NCBI RefSeq assembly: GCF_013041615.1
Contig: NZ_JABEPQ010000001.1
Span: forward strand, 736,976-800,975
Direction of reading: 5' to 3'
Source of the DNA: Knoellia koreensis
GTDB taxonomy: Bacteria > Actinomycetota > Actinomycetes > Actinomycetales > Dermatophilaceae
Length of the DNA stretch: 64,000 nucleotides
This document shows positions 25,416-31,974 of the stretch, piece after piece. The notes under the pieces are model-generated. The model was given only the letters and a program-made list of their open reading frames with translations. It did no database searches and was not told where the DNA came from. Numbering within the stretch: position 1 is the stretch's first letter; the number at the start of each line of letters is the position of its first letter. Both the position numbers and the translations under genes were made by a program.

Positions 25416-25852
25416 GCGCGCACATCGACCCGGCGTGGTGGGCGAGCGCGCCAGAACCGGAGCCGTCGCGCAGGTCCTCGTCGACGGATTGGCGCTCGCG
25501 GCGTGGCCGTCCGGTGCCCGGTCTGGCTCGGATCGTCCGTGACCTGGGTGGGCGCTGCCCGTTGTGTGAGCACTTCATCTGCACACCGGACTGTGTGCGC
25601 CGTGCCGCGCCGCTGCCGCTCGAACAGACCGTGACCGGCACTCGGATGCCGGATCGCCCCCAACGTCGAAACACCGTCAACGACGGATTGACACCAACCA
25701 GCGGCAACGCGAACCCGTTGCCGCACAGCCAAACCCGCGCCCAAGAGCGCGGAGACAGGAGAAATCGCATGACCAGAACTGAGGTGGCCGTGCCGGACGA
25801 CGGCGGTCGCGAGCAGGTGAAGTGGGACGTCGCTGACGTGTTGGGGGTGTGA
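25412..25852 (+). CDS. Hypothetical protein with a Cys-rich motif
   Basis: 146 residues, unknown. RCPLCEHFICTPDC near residue 55 could bind zinc. The second half is low-complexity. An internal in-frame ATG at about 25770 has a strong AGGAG site 8 bases upstream, so a 27-residue C-terminal product (MTRTEVAVPDDGG...) may also be made. GTG start overlaps the WhiB-like stop. Confidence 0.45.
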   Translation: MSAHIDPAWWASAPEPEPSRRSSSTDWRSRRGRPVPGLARIVRDLGGRCPLCEHFICTPDCVRRAAPLPLEQTVTGTRMPDRPQRRNTVNDGLTPTSGNANPLPHSQTRAQERGDRRNRMTRTEVAVPDDGGREQVKWDVADVLGV

Positions 25853-26541
25853 CTGTGGCCACGCAACCGGACCCGTTCCCGTCGCTGCGGCGGCGCATCG
25901 AGGCGCTGGAGTCTGAGGTTCGCACATTGCGGTCGCGGAACCCGTTCTTCGGCACAGGGTTTCACCCGACCGCGAACAACGGCATCGAGTCGGACGACTT
26001 CGACGGCGACATTGACGCGGCCGATGCCGGTACGAAGGGGTGGGCGCTCAACGCCGCCCGCGCGGCTCTCGGTGAGCTGATCCTGCGGCCGGGGTCGATC
26101 GGTAACGACGCGCTCACGAACCCTGTAGGTGTCGGTGCGATCTTCGACTTCCTGCAGGGCTTCTCCCTCACGACGGCACTGACGAACATTCGCACCACCA
26201 ACCTCGTGGTACCTCCCGGCTTCAGCCGCGCCGCCATCTCCATCGCCACCCGCGTTTACGCGATCAACCCACGCACGACCGGTGGCTACGACGGGGCCGG
26301 TGGTGACTACCTCTACGGGCAAGCGAACATCTCCGGCTTCAACGGTTTCGCGCTCCCGCTGGCCGTCAGTGGCAGCGGAGGGAGCGGCACCAACGTGTCG
26401 CCGTTCTCCGTCGTCCTATCCGACCTCGACGCCGGCTCGACCATCCCCGTACAGATTGCCGCCGCAACCAATTTCGCCTCGTGGGCTGCCAACCCGGCCA
26501 ACACTGCCGAAGTCAGCGGCTCAGTCATGTGGTTCCGCTAG
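25849..26541 (+). CDS. Fibre- or minor-tail-like protein
   Basis: 230 residues. A short coiled coil (LRRRIEALESEVRTLR, about 12-28) leads into a Gly/Ala/Ser-rich, beta-rich body without cysteines. This layout recurs in actinophage minor tail or fibre proteins. No tail-tube or tape-measure genes accompany it. GTG overlaps the previous stop. Confidence 0.5.
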   Translation: MTVATQPDPFPSLRRRIEALESEVRTLRSRNPFFGTGFHPTANNGIESDDFDGDIDAADAGTKGWALNAARAALGELILRPGSIGNDALTNPVGVGAIFDFLQGFSLTTALTNIRTTNLVVPPGFSRAAISIATRVYAINPRTTGGYDGAGGDYLYGQANISGFNGFALPLAVSGSGGSGTNVSPFSVVLSDLDAGSTIPVQIAAATNFASWAANPANTAEVSGSVMWFR

Positions 26542-26553
26542 AAGGAGGCAACC

Positions 26554-26862
26554 ATGTCAGACCTGACCAACACCACACCGCCACCCGTACTGCCGACCAA
26601 CGCCCCACGCGTAAACGGCTCACCATGGCTCTGCGAAGACACCGCTGCGCCGGCGCAGGCACCACAGATCGCGGAGCCGCCACACTCGGCCGACACGTCA
26701 CCCAAGACGGAGTCGGCAACGTCGACGCTCGCGGCCCGCGAGTGCGCTTGGCCCGATTGCACCAGCATCGCTGGGGTGAGCCTTATGTGCGACGCCTGCA
26801 AGGAAGCCGGGCACACCGTCGAAGACCTCCAGAGGGTATGGGAGCAGGAGGCGTCGCGGTGA
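26554..26862 (+). CDS. Small protein with zinc-finger-like C-terminus
   Basis: 102 residues. Pro/Thr/Ala-rich first 60 residues, then ECAWPDCTSIAGVSLMCDAC, a CxxxxC...CxxC pattern that could hold zinc. ATG has an excellent AGAAGGAGG site. The stop overlaps the next start (GTGA). Function unknown. Confidence 0.55.
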   Translation: MSDLTNTTPPPVLPTNAPRVNGSPWLCEDTAAPAQAPQIAEPPHSADTSPKTESATSTLAARECAWPDCTSIAGVSLMCDACKEAGHTVEDLQRVWEQEASR

Positions 26863-27446
26863 GCAACACCTTGACGTCGCTGCTGGCCCAGGTGCCCGAC
26901 CACGTGCTGTTCACGGGACCGCGATCGCCGGCAAAGCAGGCCGTGCGGGAGGAGAAGCTGAGGCGGTGGCTCGAGCAGCGCGGCGCGCAGCCGACGCCTG
27001 AACAGCTCGAGGCCGAGCGCGAACGGCGCCGCGGGAACTCCCCGGACCCGACCCCGCCTGGCACGGTCCGCATCCGTCGCCTGTCCGGCTGGCACCGCCG
27101 ATTCCGGCCCGAGCGTCCCGGGTGGGTGTGGGACCCGGCGCACGTGCAGGCCGAGGTTGACGGATGGCGCGTCTACGCGAACTCCCGCGTCGGGTGGGAG
27201 TGCACGTGCCCCGACAGCGCGTGCGCCCACGTCGAGGCCGTCGCCGCGGTGATCCACCCCGAAGTTCTGGCCGAGCTCGACGAGCCGGCACCACCCCGAA
27301 GGAAGAAGGGAAGCAATGACCAGCAAGGTCGAGAACGACAAGCCGCAGGAGCCCGAGGAGGGCGCACCAGCCGAGCCGCAACCGGGCGAGCAGCAGACAC
27401 AGCCCGCGCAGGAGACGACGTCCGGGCAAGCCACGGAAGAGGGTGA
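26859..27446 (+). CDS. SWIM-type zinc-finger-like protein
   Basis: 195 residues. ECTCPDSACAHV near residue 112 fits the SWIM pattern CxCx(n)CxH, often DNA or protein binding. The N-terminal half has a charged helix. Its last 131 bases overlap the scaffold-like gene in another frame; the real C-terminus may still be this long. GTG overlaps the previous stop. Confidence 0.5.
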   Translation: MSNTLTSLLAQVPDHVLFTGPRSPAKQAVREEKLRRWLEQRGAQPTPEQLEAERERRRGNSPDPTPPGTVRIRRLSGWHRRFRPERPGWVWDPAHVQAEVDGWRVYANSRVGWECTCPDSACAHVEAVAAVIHPEVLAELDEPAPPRRKKGSNDQQGRERQAAGARGGRTSRAATGRAADTARAGDDVRASHGRG

Positions 27447-27828
27447 GCAGGGCGACGTCAAAGCCCAGGGGCGCGAGGCAGCCAAGTACCGGCGTCAACT
27501 GCGTGACGTCGAGGCCGAGCGCGACCAGCTCCGCGAACGTCTGGAGGCCGAGCAGCGCGCCACCGTCGAGCGCATCGCCACCGACCGGTCCGGAGGCCGG
27601 CTGGAGAAGCCCGACGCGTTGTGGGCCAACGGCTCTGCCGTGGCGGACCTGCTCGACGACGCCGGCCGGGTGGACCACGCCAAGGTCGTCGCCGCGTGTG
27701 AGGCAGCGGCGTCCTCGCTCGGCGTGAAGCTCAAGCCGCACCCGCTCACCGTGCCCGGCGAAGGGTCTATCCCGACGACGCAGCCCACGACTGGATGGGC
27801 CGACGCGTTCAAACCTGAGCCGGTCTGA
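27316..27828 (+). CDS. Scaffolding-like head-assembly protein
   Basis: 170 residues. Acidic Glu/Gln/Pro-rich first 50 residues, a coiled coil (AKYRRQLRDVEAERDQLRER, about 55-90), then a small C-terminal domain. Length, acidity and position just before the capsid gene match actinophage scaffolding proteins. ATG has GAAGGGAAG upstream. Confidence 0.65.
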   Translation: MTSKVENDKPQEPEEGAPAEPQPGEQQTQPAQETTSGQATEEGEQGDVKAQGREAAKYRRQLRDVEAERDQLRERLEAEQRATVERIATDRSGGRLEKPDALWANGSAVADLLDDAGRVDHAKVVAACEAAASSLGVKLKPHPLTVPGEGSIPTTQPTTGWADAFKPEPV

Positions 27829-27841
27829 CACCCGAATGCCC

Positions 27842-27964
27842 TAGACTGGCGGTGGAGCGAGAGCCACGGCAGCGCCGCACTCGCTCCACCGCCAGCCCCA
27901 GCGGGGCAGCACGGTAAGGCCAGGGGCCACCGCGCAGAACACACCAACCGTTCTCGTGGTGGCC
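27842..27964 (+). promoter_or_regulatory. Tandem hairpins and -10-like box between scaffold and capsid genes
   Basis: TAGACT at 27842-27847 could be a -10. Hairpin 1: perfect 16-bp stem, 27846-27861 with 27880-27895, 18-base loop. Hairpin 2: GGCCACC (27925-27931) and AGAAC (27936-27940) pair with GTTCT (27950-27954) and GGTGGCC (27958-27964), followed by TTAT. It may attenuate scaffold transcription or tune the scaffold/capsid ratio (inference). Confidence 0.5.
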
Positions 27965-27995
27965 TTATCTGTGGCCGCCGGAAAGGCGTCACAAC

Positions 27996-28838
27996 ATGAC
28001 CGCCGTGAAGACCAGCACCACCCCCGAGGGAATGCACCTCGACGTCAAGGGATTCCCCGCCGCCGAGATCCTGCCCGAGGCACTCATCATCACCAGCTCG
28101 ACCAAGGCCGGTTTCGTCGACGGCGACGAGCCCGCCGTCCGCGTCCCGTTCGTCGACTTCGACGACGACGCCGCGTTCGTGCCCGAAGGAGCCGCGATCA
28201 CCGAGGCCGACCCGGACATGTCAGAGGTCGTGGTCAACACCGGCAAGGTCGCCGTCCTCGCCCGCGTCAGCCGCGAGCAGTGGGAGACCGGGGACGCAGC
28301 CGACATTCTGTCCAGCAGCGTGCAGCGGGCACTGCTGCGCAAGGCCAACGGCGCGTTCCTCGCGCAGCCCGCACCAGTGGCACCCGCCGTGACCCCACCT
28401 GCCGGCCTGCTGAACCTGGCCCCCACCGATGGCGGCGCCATCGCCGCCGACCTCGACGAGCTGGCCGACGCGGTCGCCACGATCGAGGGCGCCAACGGTG
28501 CAGCGACGAACATCATCGCCGCACCCGACGCGTGGGCCGCACTGTCCAAGCTGAAGACGCAGACCGGCTCCAACGCCTCGCTCCTCGGCGCCGGCACCGA
28601 CGCCGCCACCCGGCAGCTCCTCGGCATCCCGGTCAAGGTGTCCAACGCGATGCCGTCCGGCGACCTGCTCGTCATCGACAAGACCGCGGTCCTGTCCGCC
28701 TACGGCGAGGTCAAGCTCGCCCTGTCCGAGCACGCGTTCTTCGCCAGCGACAGCCTCGGCGTGCGAGCCACGTTCCGGTTCGGGCAGAAGCTCGTCGACC
28801 CGGCCCGCGTGGTCAAGGTCGCCGTCACCCTCGCCTGA
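27996..28838 (+). CDS. Phage major capsid protein (HK97-fold type)
   Basis: 280 residues. The order of segments matches small HK97-type actinophage capsids: N-arm, VPFVDFDDDAAFVPEGAAITEAD (E-loop region), NTGKVAVLARVSREQWETG, A-domain helices, and NIIAAPDAWAALSKLKT. The C-terminal half has VRATFRFGQKLVDPARVVKV. Probably forms the particle shell. No prohead protease is adjacent. ATG preceded by GAAAGG. Confidence 0.82.
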   Translation: MTAVKTSTTPEGMHLDVKGFPAAEILPEALIITSSTKAGFVDGDEPAVRVPFVDFDDDAAFVPEGAAITEADPDMSEVVVNTGKVAVLARVSREQWETGDAADILSSSVQRALLRKANGAFLAQPAPVAPAVTPPAGLLNLAPTDGGAIAADLDELADAVATIEGANGAATNIIAAPDAWAALSKLKTQTGSNASLLGAGTDAATRQLLGIPVKVSNAMPSGDLLVIDKTAVLSAYGEVKLALSEHAFFASDSLGVRATFRFGQKLVDPARVVKVAVTLA

Positions 28839-28841
28839 CCC

Positions 28842-29090
28842 GTGGACGCCGAGCCGCTACTCAAGGTGGCGACCCGGGTGCACGTCGGGATGCCGCACCA
28901 GTCGGACGAGGCAACCGTCCAGTGCTGGTGCGGCACCACGGCACCCACGAGCGAGGCAACACAGGTCGGCACCATCCCCGGCACCACCTGGCGAGATCTC
29001 TCACTCGCAGGCGTGTTCAGCCCAACGGTCCGACCGTGCCAGCCCTGCCTGGTCGCACGGGGATTCGCGCACGGCGCGTCCATCCCCTGA
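28842..29090 (+). CDS. Small cysteine-motif protein after capsid
   Basis: 82 residues, GTG start three bases after the capsid stop. CWC and CQPC pairs suggest a zinc site. No family recognised; location suggests a head-related or regulatory role. Confidence 0.5.
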   Translation: MDAEPLLKVATRVHVGMPHQSDEATVQCWCGTTAPTSEATQVGTIPGTTWRDLSLAGVFSPTVRPCQPCLVARGFAHGASIP

Positions 29091-29124
29091 CCGACCCGGG
29101 GCCACCCCACCCCCACCACCCCCT

Positions 29125-29149
29125 CGGCGTCGCATCTCTGGCATAGCGA
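29125..29149. repeat. 25-bp direct repeat flanking HNH gene, left copy
   Basis: Begins CGGCGTCGCATC and ends GGCATAGCGA; identical to 29539-29563. It is followed about 15 bases later by a C-run and T-run. Confidence 0.85.
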
Positions 29150-29195
29150 CACGAGAGGGAGCCACCCCTTTTTTTCTCAGGAAGGACAGCCCCCG

Positions 29196-29504
29196 ATGTC
29201 GACCAGCAGGACCGGCACCGCGCAGTGGAAGCGCCTGCGCACCCGCCTCCTCCGGGCGCGCGACCACACCTGCCACTGGTGCGGTCGCGCACTACGCCAG
29301 ACCGCCGCACGCGGCGAGGTGGACGCGATCGAGATCGACCACGTTCTGCCCGTCGCCACCCACCCGCAACTGGAGTTCGACGAGTCCAACCTCGTGCTCG
29401 CCTGCTACGGGTGCAACCGCAGCAAGGGCAAGCGCAGCACCGTGAGGGAACAGCCCCGCCCGACGACCGAACCGCGACGGTACGAGACCTGGCGCACATG
29501 GTGA
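29196..29504 (+). CDS. HNH endonuclease
   Basis: 102 residues. CHWCGR and CYGCNRSKG form the zinc knuckle; the catalytic core is EIDHVLPVATHPQLEFDESN, with the HNH-type His in IDHV and Asn in ESNL. Phage HNH proteins often assist terminase-driven DNA cutting near cos; no terminase is present here. ATG has AGGAAGGA upstream. It is flanked by 25-bp direct repeats. Confidence 0.9.
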   Translation: MSTSRTGTAQWKRLRTRLLRARDHTCHWCGRALRQTAARGEVDAIEIDHVLPVATHPQLEFDESNLVLACYGCNRSKGKRSTVREQPRPTTEPRRYETWRTW

Positions 29505-29538
29505 CAAGCCCCCGGGGGAGGGACCCCCTTCAAGGCTC

Positions 29539-29563
29539 CGGCGTCGCATCTCTGGCATAGCGA
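29539..29563. repeat. 25-bp direct repeat flanking HNH gene, right copy
   Basis: Identical to 29125-29149 in the same orientation, again followed by a C-run and a run of T. Together they bracket the HNH gene. Confidence 0.85.
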
Positions 29564-29604
29564 TCGCCCCCCATCCATTTTTTTTCCTCTTCCCGGGGGC
29601 GGCA

Positions 29605-29641
29605 CTGAGCCCCCGACCGTCGTGCCGGCGCGGGGGCTCAG
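29605..29641. terminator. Bidirectional terminator between convergent element genes
   Basis: CTGAGCCCCCG (29605-29615) pairs with CGGGGGCTCAG (29631-29641), an 11-bp perfect stem with a 15-base loop. It lies between the rightward structural genes and the leftward gene ending at 29655. Confidence 0.75.
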
Positions 29642-29654
29642 GTGGTTGGTGCGG

Positions 29655-29897
29655 TCAGTTGTCGTGGAGGTCGCGGCAGGAGAACCCACAGCGCAGCTCG
29701 TGCCGGACCGCCTCTAGCGTCTCGATCGCGCGGGTAAGGACCATCACAGCGCTGGTGTCGTTCGGCCGCTCGATCTCGATGTGGTCGGCGTCGCTCAGGC
29801 GGATCAGGACGGCACCGTGGGGCGCGTCTCCGAGGTTGGTGGTGTCGGTGCTGTCGACGAACGTCATGTCCTCGCTGAGGGTGCTGGTCGTGCTCAT
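29655..29897 (-). CDS. Small hypothetical protein near attR
   Basis: 80 residues, acidic, with two cysteines near the end (RCGFSCRD). No family recognised. ATG has AAAGGAA upstream. It is transcribed against the structural genes, like an accessory (moron-type) gene expressed from the integrated state. Confidence 0.6.
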   Translation of the reverse strand: MSTTSTLSEDMTFVDSTDTTNLGDAPHGAVLIRLSDADHIEIERPNDTSAVMVLTRAIETLEAVRHELRCGFSCRDLHDN

Positions 29898-29919
29898 GGT
29901 GCGTTCCTTTCCGGTTGGC

Positions 29920-30324
29920 TTACTTGGTTGGGGTGCAGGCGGTGGTGCCGCAGATGTTCGGCGCGTTGCCGGGGATGACGGGCGGCGGCTGCGGCGGTCG
30001 GGTGGTGCTGACGGGCTGAGCCGTCGTGCTGGCCGGCTGAGGCGACGTGTCGCTGGTGGCCGGTGACGACGTGTCGGCTGGTGCCGGCGCGACCTTTCGA
30101 GCCGTCGTGGTGCGCGGCCGCTGAGGTGTCGCCGTGGTGGTGCTCGACGGCTGCGGCGTGACTGTCGTCGTGGCGCTGGTGGTGGCTGGTGTGGTGGCGA
30201 CGACCTGGCGCAGCTCGGTCGTCTGCGGTTCGTCGTGGTGGCTCAGCGCGAGCGCGAACCCGCCTCCAAGTGCTCCCGCCGCGACGAGGGTCAGTGCCCC
30301 CGTCGCGATTGCTCGGAATGCCAT
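29920..30324 (-). CDS. Membrane-anchored Thr/Pro-rich surface protein
   Basis: 134 residues. One N-terminal hydrophobic segment (ATGALTLVAAGALGGGFALAL, no lipobox) is followed by a long Thr/Ser/Pro-rich linker and a small C-terminal patch with two cysteines (NICGTTACTP). It is probably exported and tethered. ATG has GGAGACC upstream. Location next to attR and opposite strand suggest a host-expressed accessory role such as altering the cell surface or superinfection; this is speculation. Confidence 0.65.
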   Translation of the reverse strand: MAFRAIATGALTLVAAGALGGGFALALSHHDEPQTTELRQVVATTPATTSATTTVTPQPSSTTTATPQRPRTTTARKVAPAPADTSSPATSDTSPQPASTTAQPVSTTRPPQPPPVIPGNAPNICGTTACTPTK

Positions 30325-30347
30325 GGTGGTCTCCTTCCGGGCCACCG

Positions 30348-30367
30348 TCCGACACGTATCCGACACG
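30348..30367. repeat. Integrase arm-type repeat, right copy
   Basis: Same 20 bp as 22466-22485 in the same orientation, 50 bases from attR. With the left copy it brackets the core in the reconstructed circular attP. Confidence 0.65.
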
Positions 30368-30380
30368 CGCCGGGAAAGAC

Positions 30381-30418
30381 GAAGGCCCCTGACTGGCGTT
30401 TCCGCTGGTCAGGGGCCT
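30381..30418 (-). terminator. Element-borne terminator for the tRNA cluster
   Basis: AAGGCCCCTGAC (30381-30392) and GTCAGGGGCCTT (30407-30418), a 12-bp stem. It lies just after the 3' end of tRNA-Val in the direction of transcription. It resembles the displaced host terminator at 22275-22316 in stem and loop, so the element replaces the tRNA terminator as well as the tRNA end. Confidence 0.75.
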
Positions 30419-30450
30419 TTTCGTGCTGGTGGGCGATACTGGGTTTGAAC
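30418..30450. repeat. attR: 33-bp direct repeat
   Basis: Identical to 22314-22346; contains the 22 3'-terminal bases of the intact tRNA-Val gene and 11 downstream bases. Right boundary of the element. Confidence 0.9.
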
Positions 30451-30501
30451 CAGTGACCTCTTCCGTGTCAAGGAAGCGCGCTACCACTGCGCCAATCGCC
30501 C
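30429..30501 (-). tRNA. tRNA-Val (GAC)
   Basis: 73 bases. Acceptor GGGCGAT/ATCGCCC, anticodon stem CTTCC/GGAAG with loop TTGACAC giving anticodon GAC, T-loop GGTTCAAACCC. CCA is not encoded. Its 3' end is the integration target. Confidence 0.95.
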
Positions 30502-30540
30502 TAGTCGGGTTGCGACTCCACATGCTGGCAGAGCCGGTCG

Positions 30541-30611
30541 AGGTGGAGACGGGATTTGAACCCGTGTACGCGGCTTTGCAGGCCGCTGCCTCGCCTCTCG
30601 GCCACTCCACC
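30541..30611 (-). tRNA. tRNA-Cys (GCA)
   Basis: 71 bases. Acceptor GGTGGAG/CTCCACC with U at the discriminator position, as in tRNA-Cys. Anticodon loop CTGCAAA gives GCA. T-loop GGTTCAAATCC. Confidence 0.95.
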
Positions 30612-30633
30612 GTGAAGGCGGTCAAACCCTCCG

Positions 30634-30706
30634 AGCGGATGACCGGGCTCGAACCGGCGACCTCAACCTTGGCAAGGTTGCGCTCTACCAACTGAGCTAC
30701 ATCCGC
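30634..30706 (-). tRNA. tRNA-Gly (GCC)
   Basis: 73 bases. Acceptor GCGGATG/CATCCGC, anticodon stem CAACC/GGTTG with loop TTGCCAA giving GCC, T-loop GGTTCGAGCCC. It is first in the Gly-Cys-Val cluster, all transcribed leftward. Confidence 0.95.
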
Positions 30707-30766
30707 ATTACACGCGCTATTGGTGTCTGAGGTGGGCTTTCACCCGCCTGCGCGTGCGGACAGACA

Positions 30767-31942
30767 TTATCCGATCCGGCGACTCGTCTCCAAATCGGCT
30801 CTCACGCGTGTCATTCGTTCGCCCTCCGACGGGTCCTCCCCCTCCTCCCGGAGCGGGGTGAGCGGCCGGTGCGCCTCAAGTCGCAGGCCCTCCATCGAGG
30901 TGCTGAGCAGGTGCTCGGCGTCGTCCAGTCGTGCTGCGACGGCCGCCTCGTCGTCGCGGTCCCGTGCGTCGTTCTCGTCCGCCGTGCCGTTGTCCCGCGC
31001 CTCGGCGACCTTGCCCTTGACCCACTCCATCGTCTGCACGCGCAGCGTCGGCCGCTCCTCGACCGGGTAGAGCTTGCGGATCGCGGCGTTGAGCGCGGCA
31101 CCGATGAGGATGGCGATGGCCAGGGCGTAGAGCCAGATCAGCAGCACGATCGGCGTGGACAGCGGCCCGTAGATCGACGTCGACTGGTCGCCCAGCGACG
31201 CCGAGATGGTGCCGCGCAGGACGAACGACGCCAGCACCCAGATCGCCAGCGTCAGGGCCGCGCCGGGGATGTCACGACGCCACGGCGTCTGCCGCGGGGT
31301 GGAGATGTGGAACAGCGTCGTCACGCTCGCCACCGTGAGCAGCACAACGACCGGCCAGTAGAGCAGCGCGAGGAAGCGCAGATCCTGCGGCAACAGCCCC
31401 GACAGCCACGTCGGGCCGATCACGACGAGCGGCACGATGAGCACGCCCACGACCAGCGACAGGAAGTAGAGGCTGAGGGAGAGCGCCCGAGTCTGCACGA
31501 TCCCCCGCACGCCGGACTGGCCGTACATGATCGAGATCGTGTCGACGAACACGTTGAGTGCACGTGACCCCGACCAGATGGACAGCACGAACCCGATCGA
31601 GATGAGGTCGAACCGTCCGTTCTGGAGCACGTCGCGAGCCGTGGGGACGATGGTGGTGTCCACGATGGACCCGACGAGAAACTGCTCCGCGAATCGCTGG
31701 ATGCCGTCCAGCAAGCTGGTCTGGATGTTCCGCCCGAGCCAGCTGCCGACGTAACCGACGCCGCCGAAGAGTCCCAGCACCAACGGTGGCAGGGACAGCA
31801 GCATGAAGAAGCCGGCCTCCGACGCCAACCCCGTCACGCGGTACTTCATGCACACCCGGATCGTCTCGATCACCAGTCGTGCGAAGGGCAGCGCACCAGG
31901 GACGCGCAGCAGCTCGCGTCGCACCCGGGCCCGGAATGTCAC
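30767..31942 (-). CDS. YihY/BrkB-family inner-membrane protein
   Basis: 391 residues with about six transmembrane segments in the first 285, then a charged cytoplasmic tail (EENDARDRDDE-type acidic region in ARDNGTADENDARDRDDE). YihY/BrkB proteins (once misnamed RNase BN) are of unknown function; transport or membrane organisation has been proposed. The tail of about 90 residues is longer than usual. Divergent from the acyl-CoA dehydrogenase. Confidence 0.88.
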   Translation of the reverse strand: MTFRARVRRELLRVPGALPFARLVIETIRVCMKYRVTGLASEAGFFMLLSLPPLVLGLFGGVGYVGSWLGRNIQTSLLDGIQRFAEQFLVGSIVDTTIVPTARDVLQNGRFDLISIGFVLSIWSGSRALNVFVDTISIMYGQSGVRGIVQTRALSLSLYFLSLVVGVLIVPLVVIGPTWLSGLLPQDLRFLALLYWPVVVLLTVASVTTLFHISTPRQTPWRRDIPGAALTLAIWVLASFVLRGTISASLGDQSTSIYGPLSTPIVLLIWLYALAIAILIGAALNAAIRKLYPVEERPTLRVQTMEWVKGKVAEARDNGTADENDARDRDDEAAVAARLDDAEHLLSTSMEGLRLEAHRPLTPLREEGEDPSEGERMTRVRADLETSRRIG

Positions 31943-31962
31943 GCGTTCACGGTATCCCGGCC

Positions 31963-31968
31963 TACAGT
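31963..31968 (+). promoter_or_regulatory. -10 box of a leaderless promoter
   Basis: TACAGT at 31963-31968, six bases before the GTG at 31975. The same -10/N6/GTG arrangement occurs at 47495 and 48138. Confidence 0.55.
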
Positions 31969-31974
31969 GCGATC

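Larger units (their letters stand above)
22314..30450. mobile_element. 8.1-kb phage-like integrated element in tRNA-Val (satellite-like)
   Basis: Bounded by a 33-bp direct repeat (attL and attR) inside the 3' end of tRNA-Val. It carries a tyrosine integrase next to attL, an excisionase-like protein, a replication-like protein, a WhiB-like protein, small zinc-finger proteins, a fibre-like protein, scaffold-like and capsid proteins, HNH endonuclease, and two genes in reverse orientation beside attR. Portal, large terminase, tail tube, tape measure and lysis genes are not seen. All reading frames are intact and overlap closely. Comparable in scale to mycobacterial phiRv1/phiRv2-type elements and to phage satellites; which of these it is cannot be settled here. 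Confidence 0.85.

Noticed and set aside
22314-30450. Insertion sequence or transposon in the element
   Set aside because: No transposase or terminal inverted repeats; boundaries are tRNA direct repeats and the recombinase is a tyrosine integrase.
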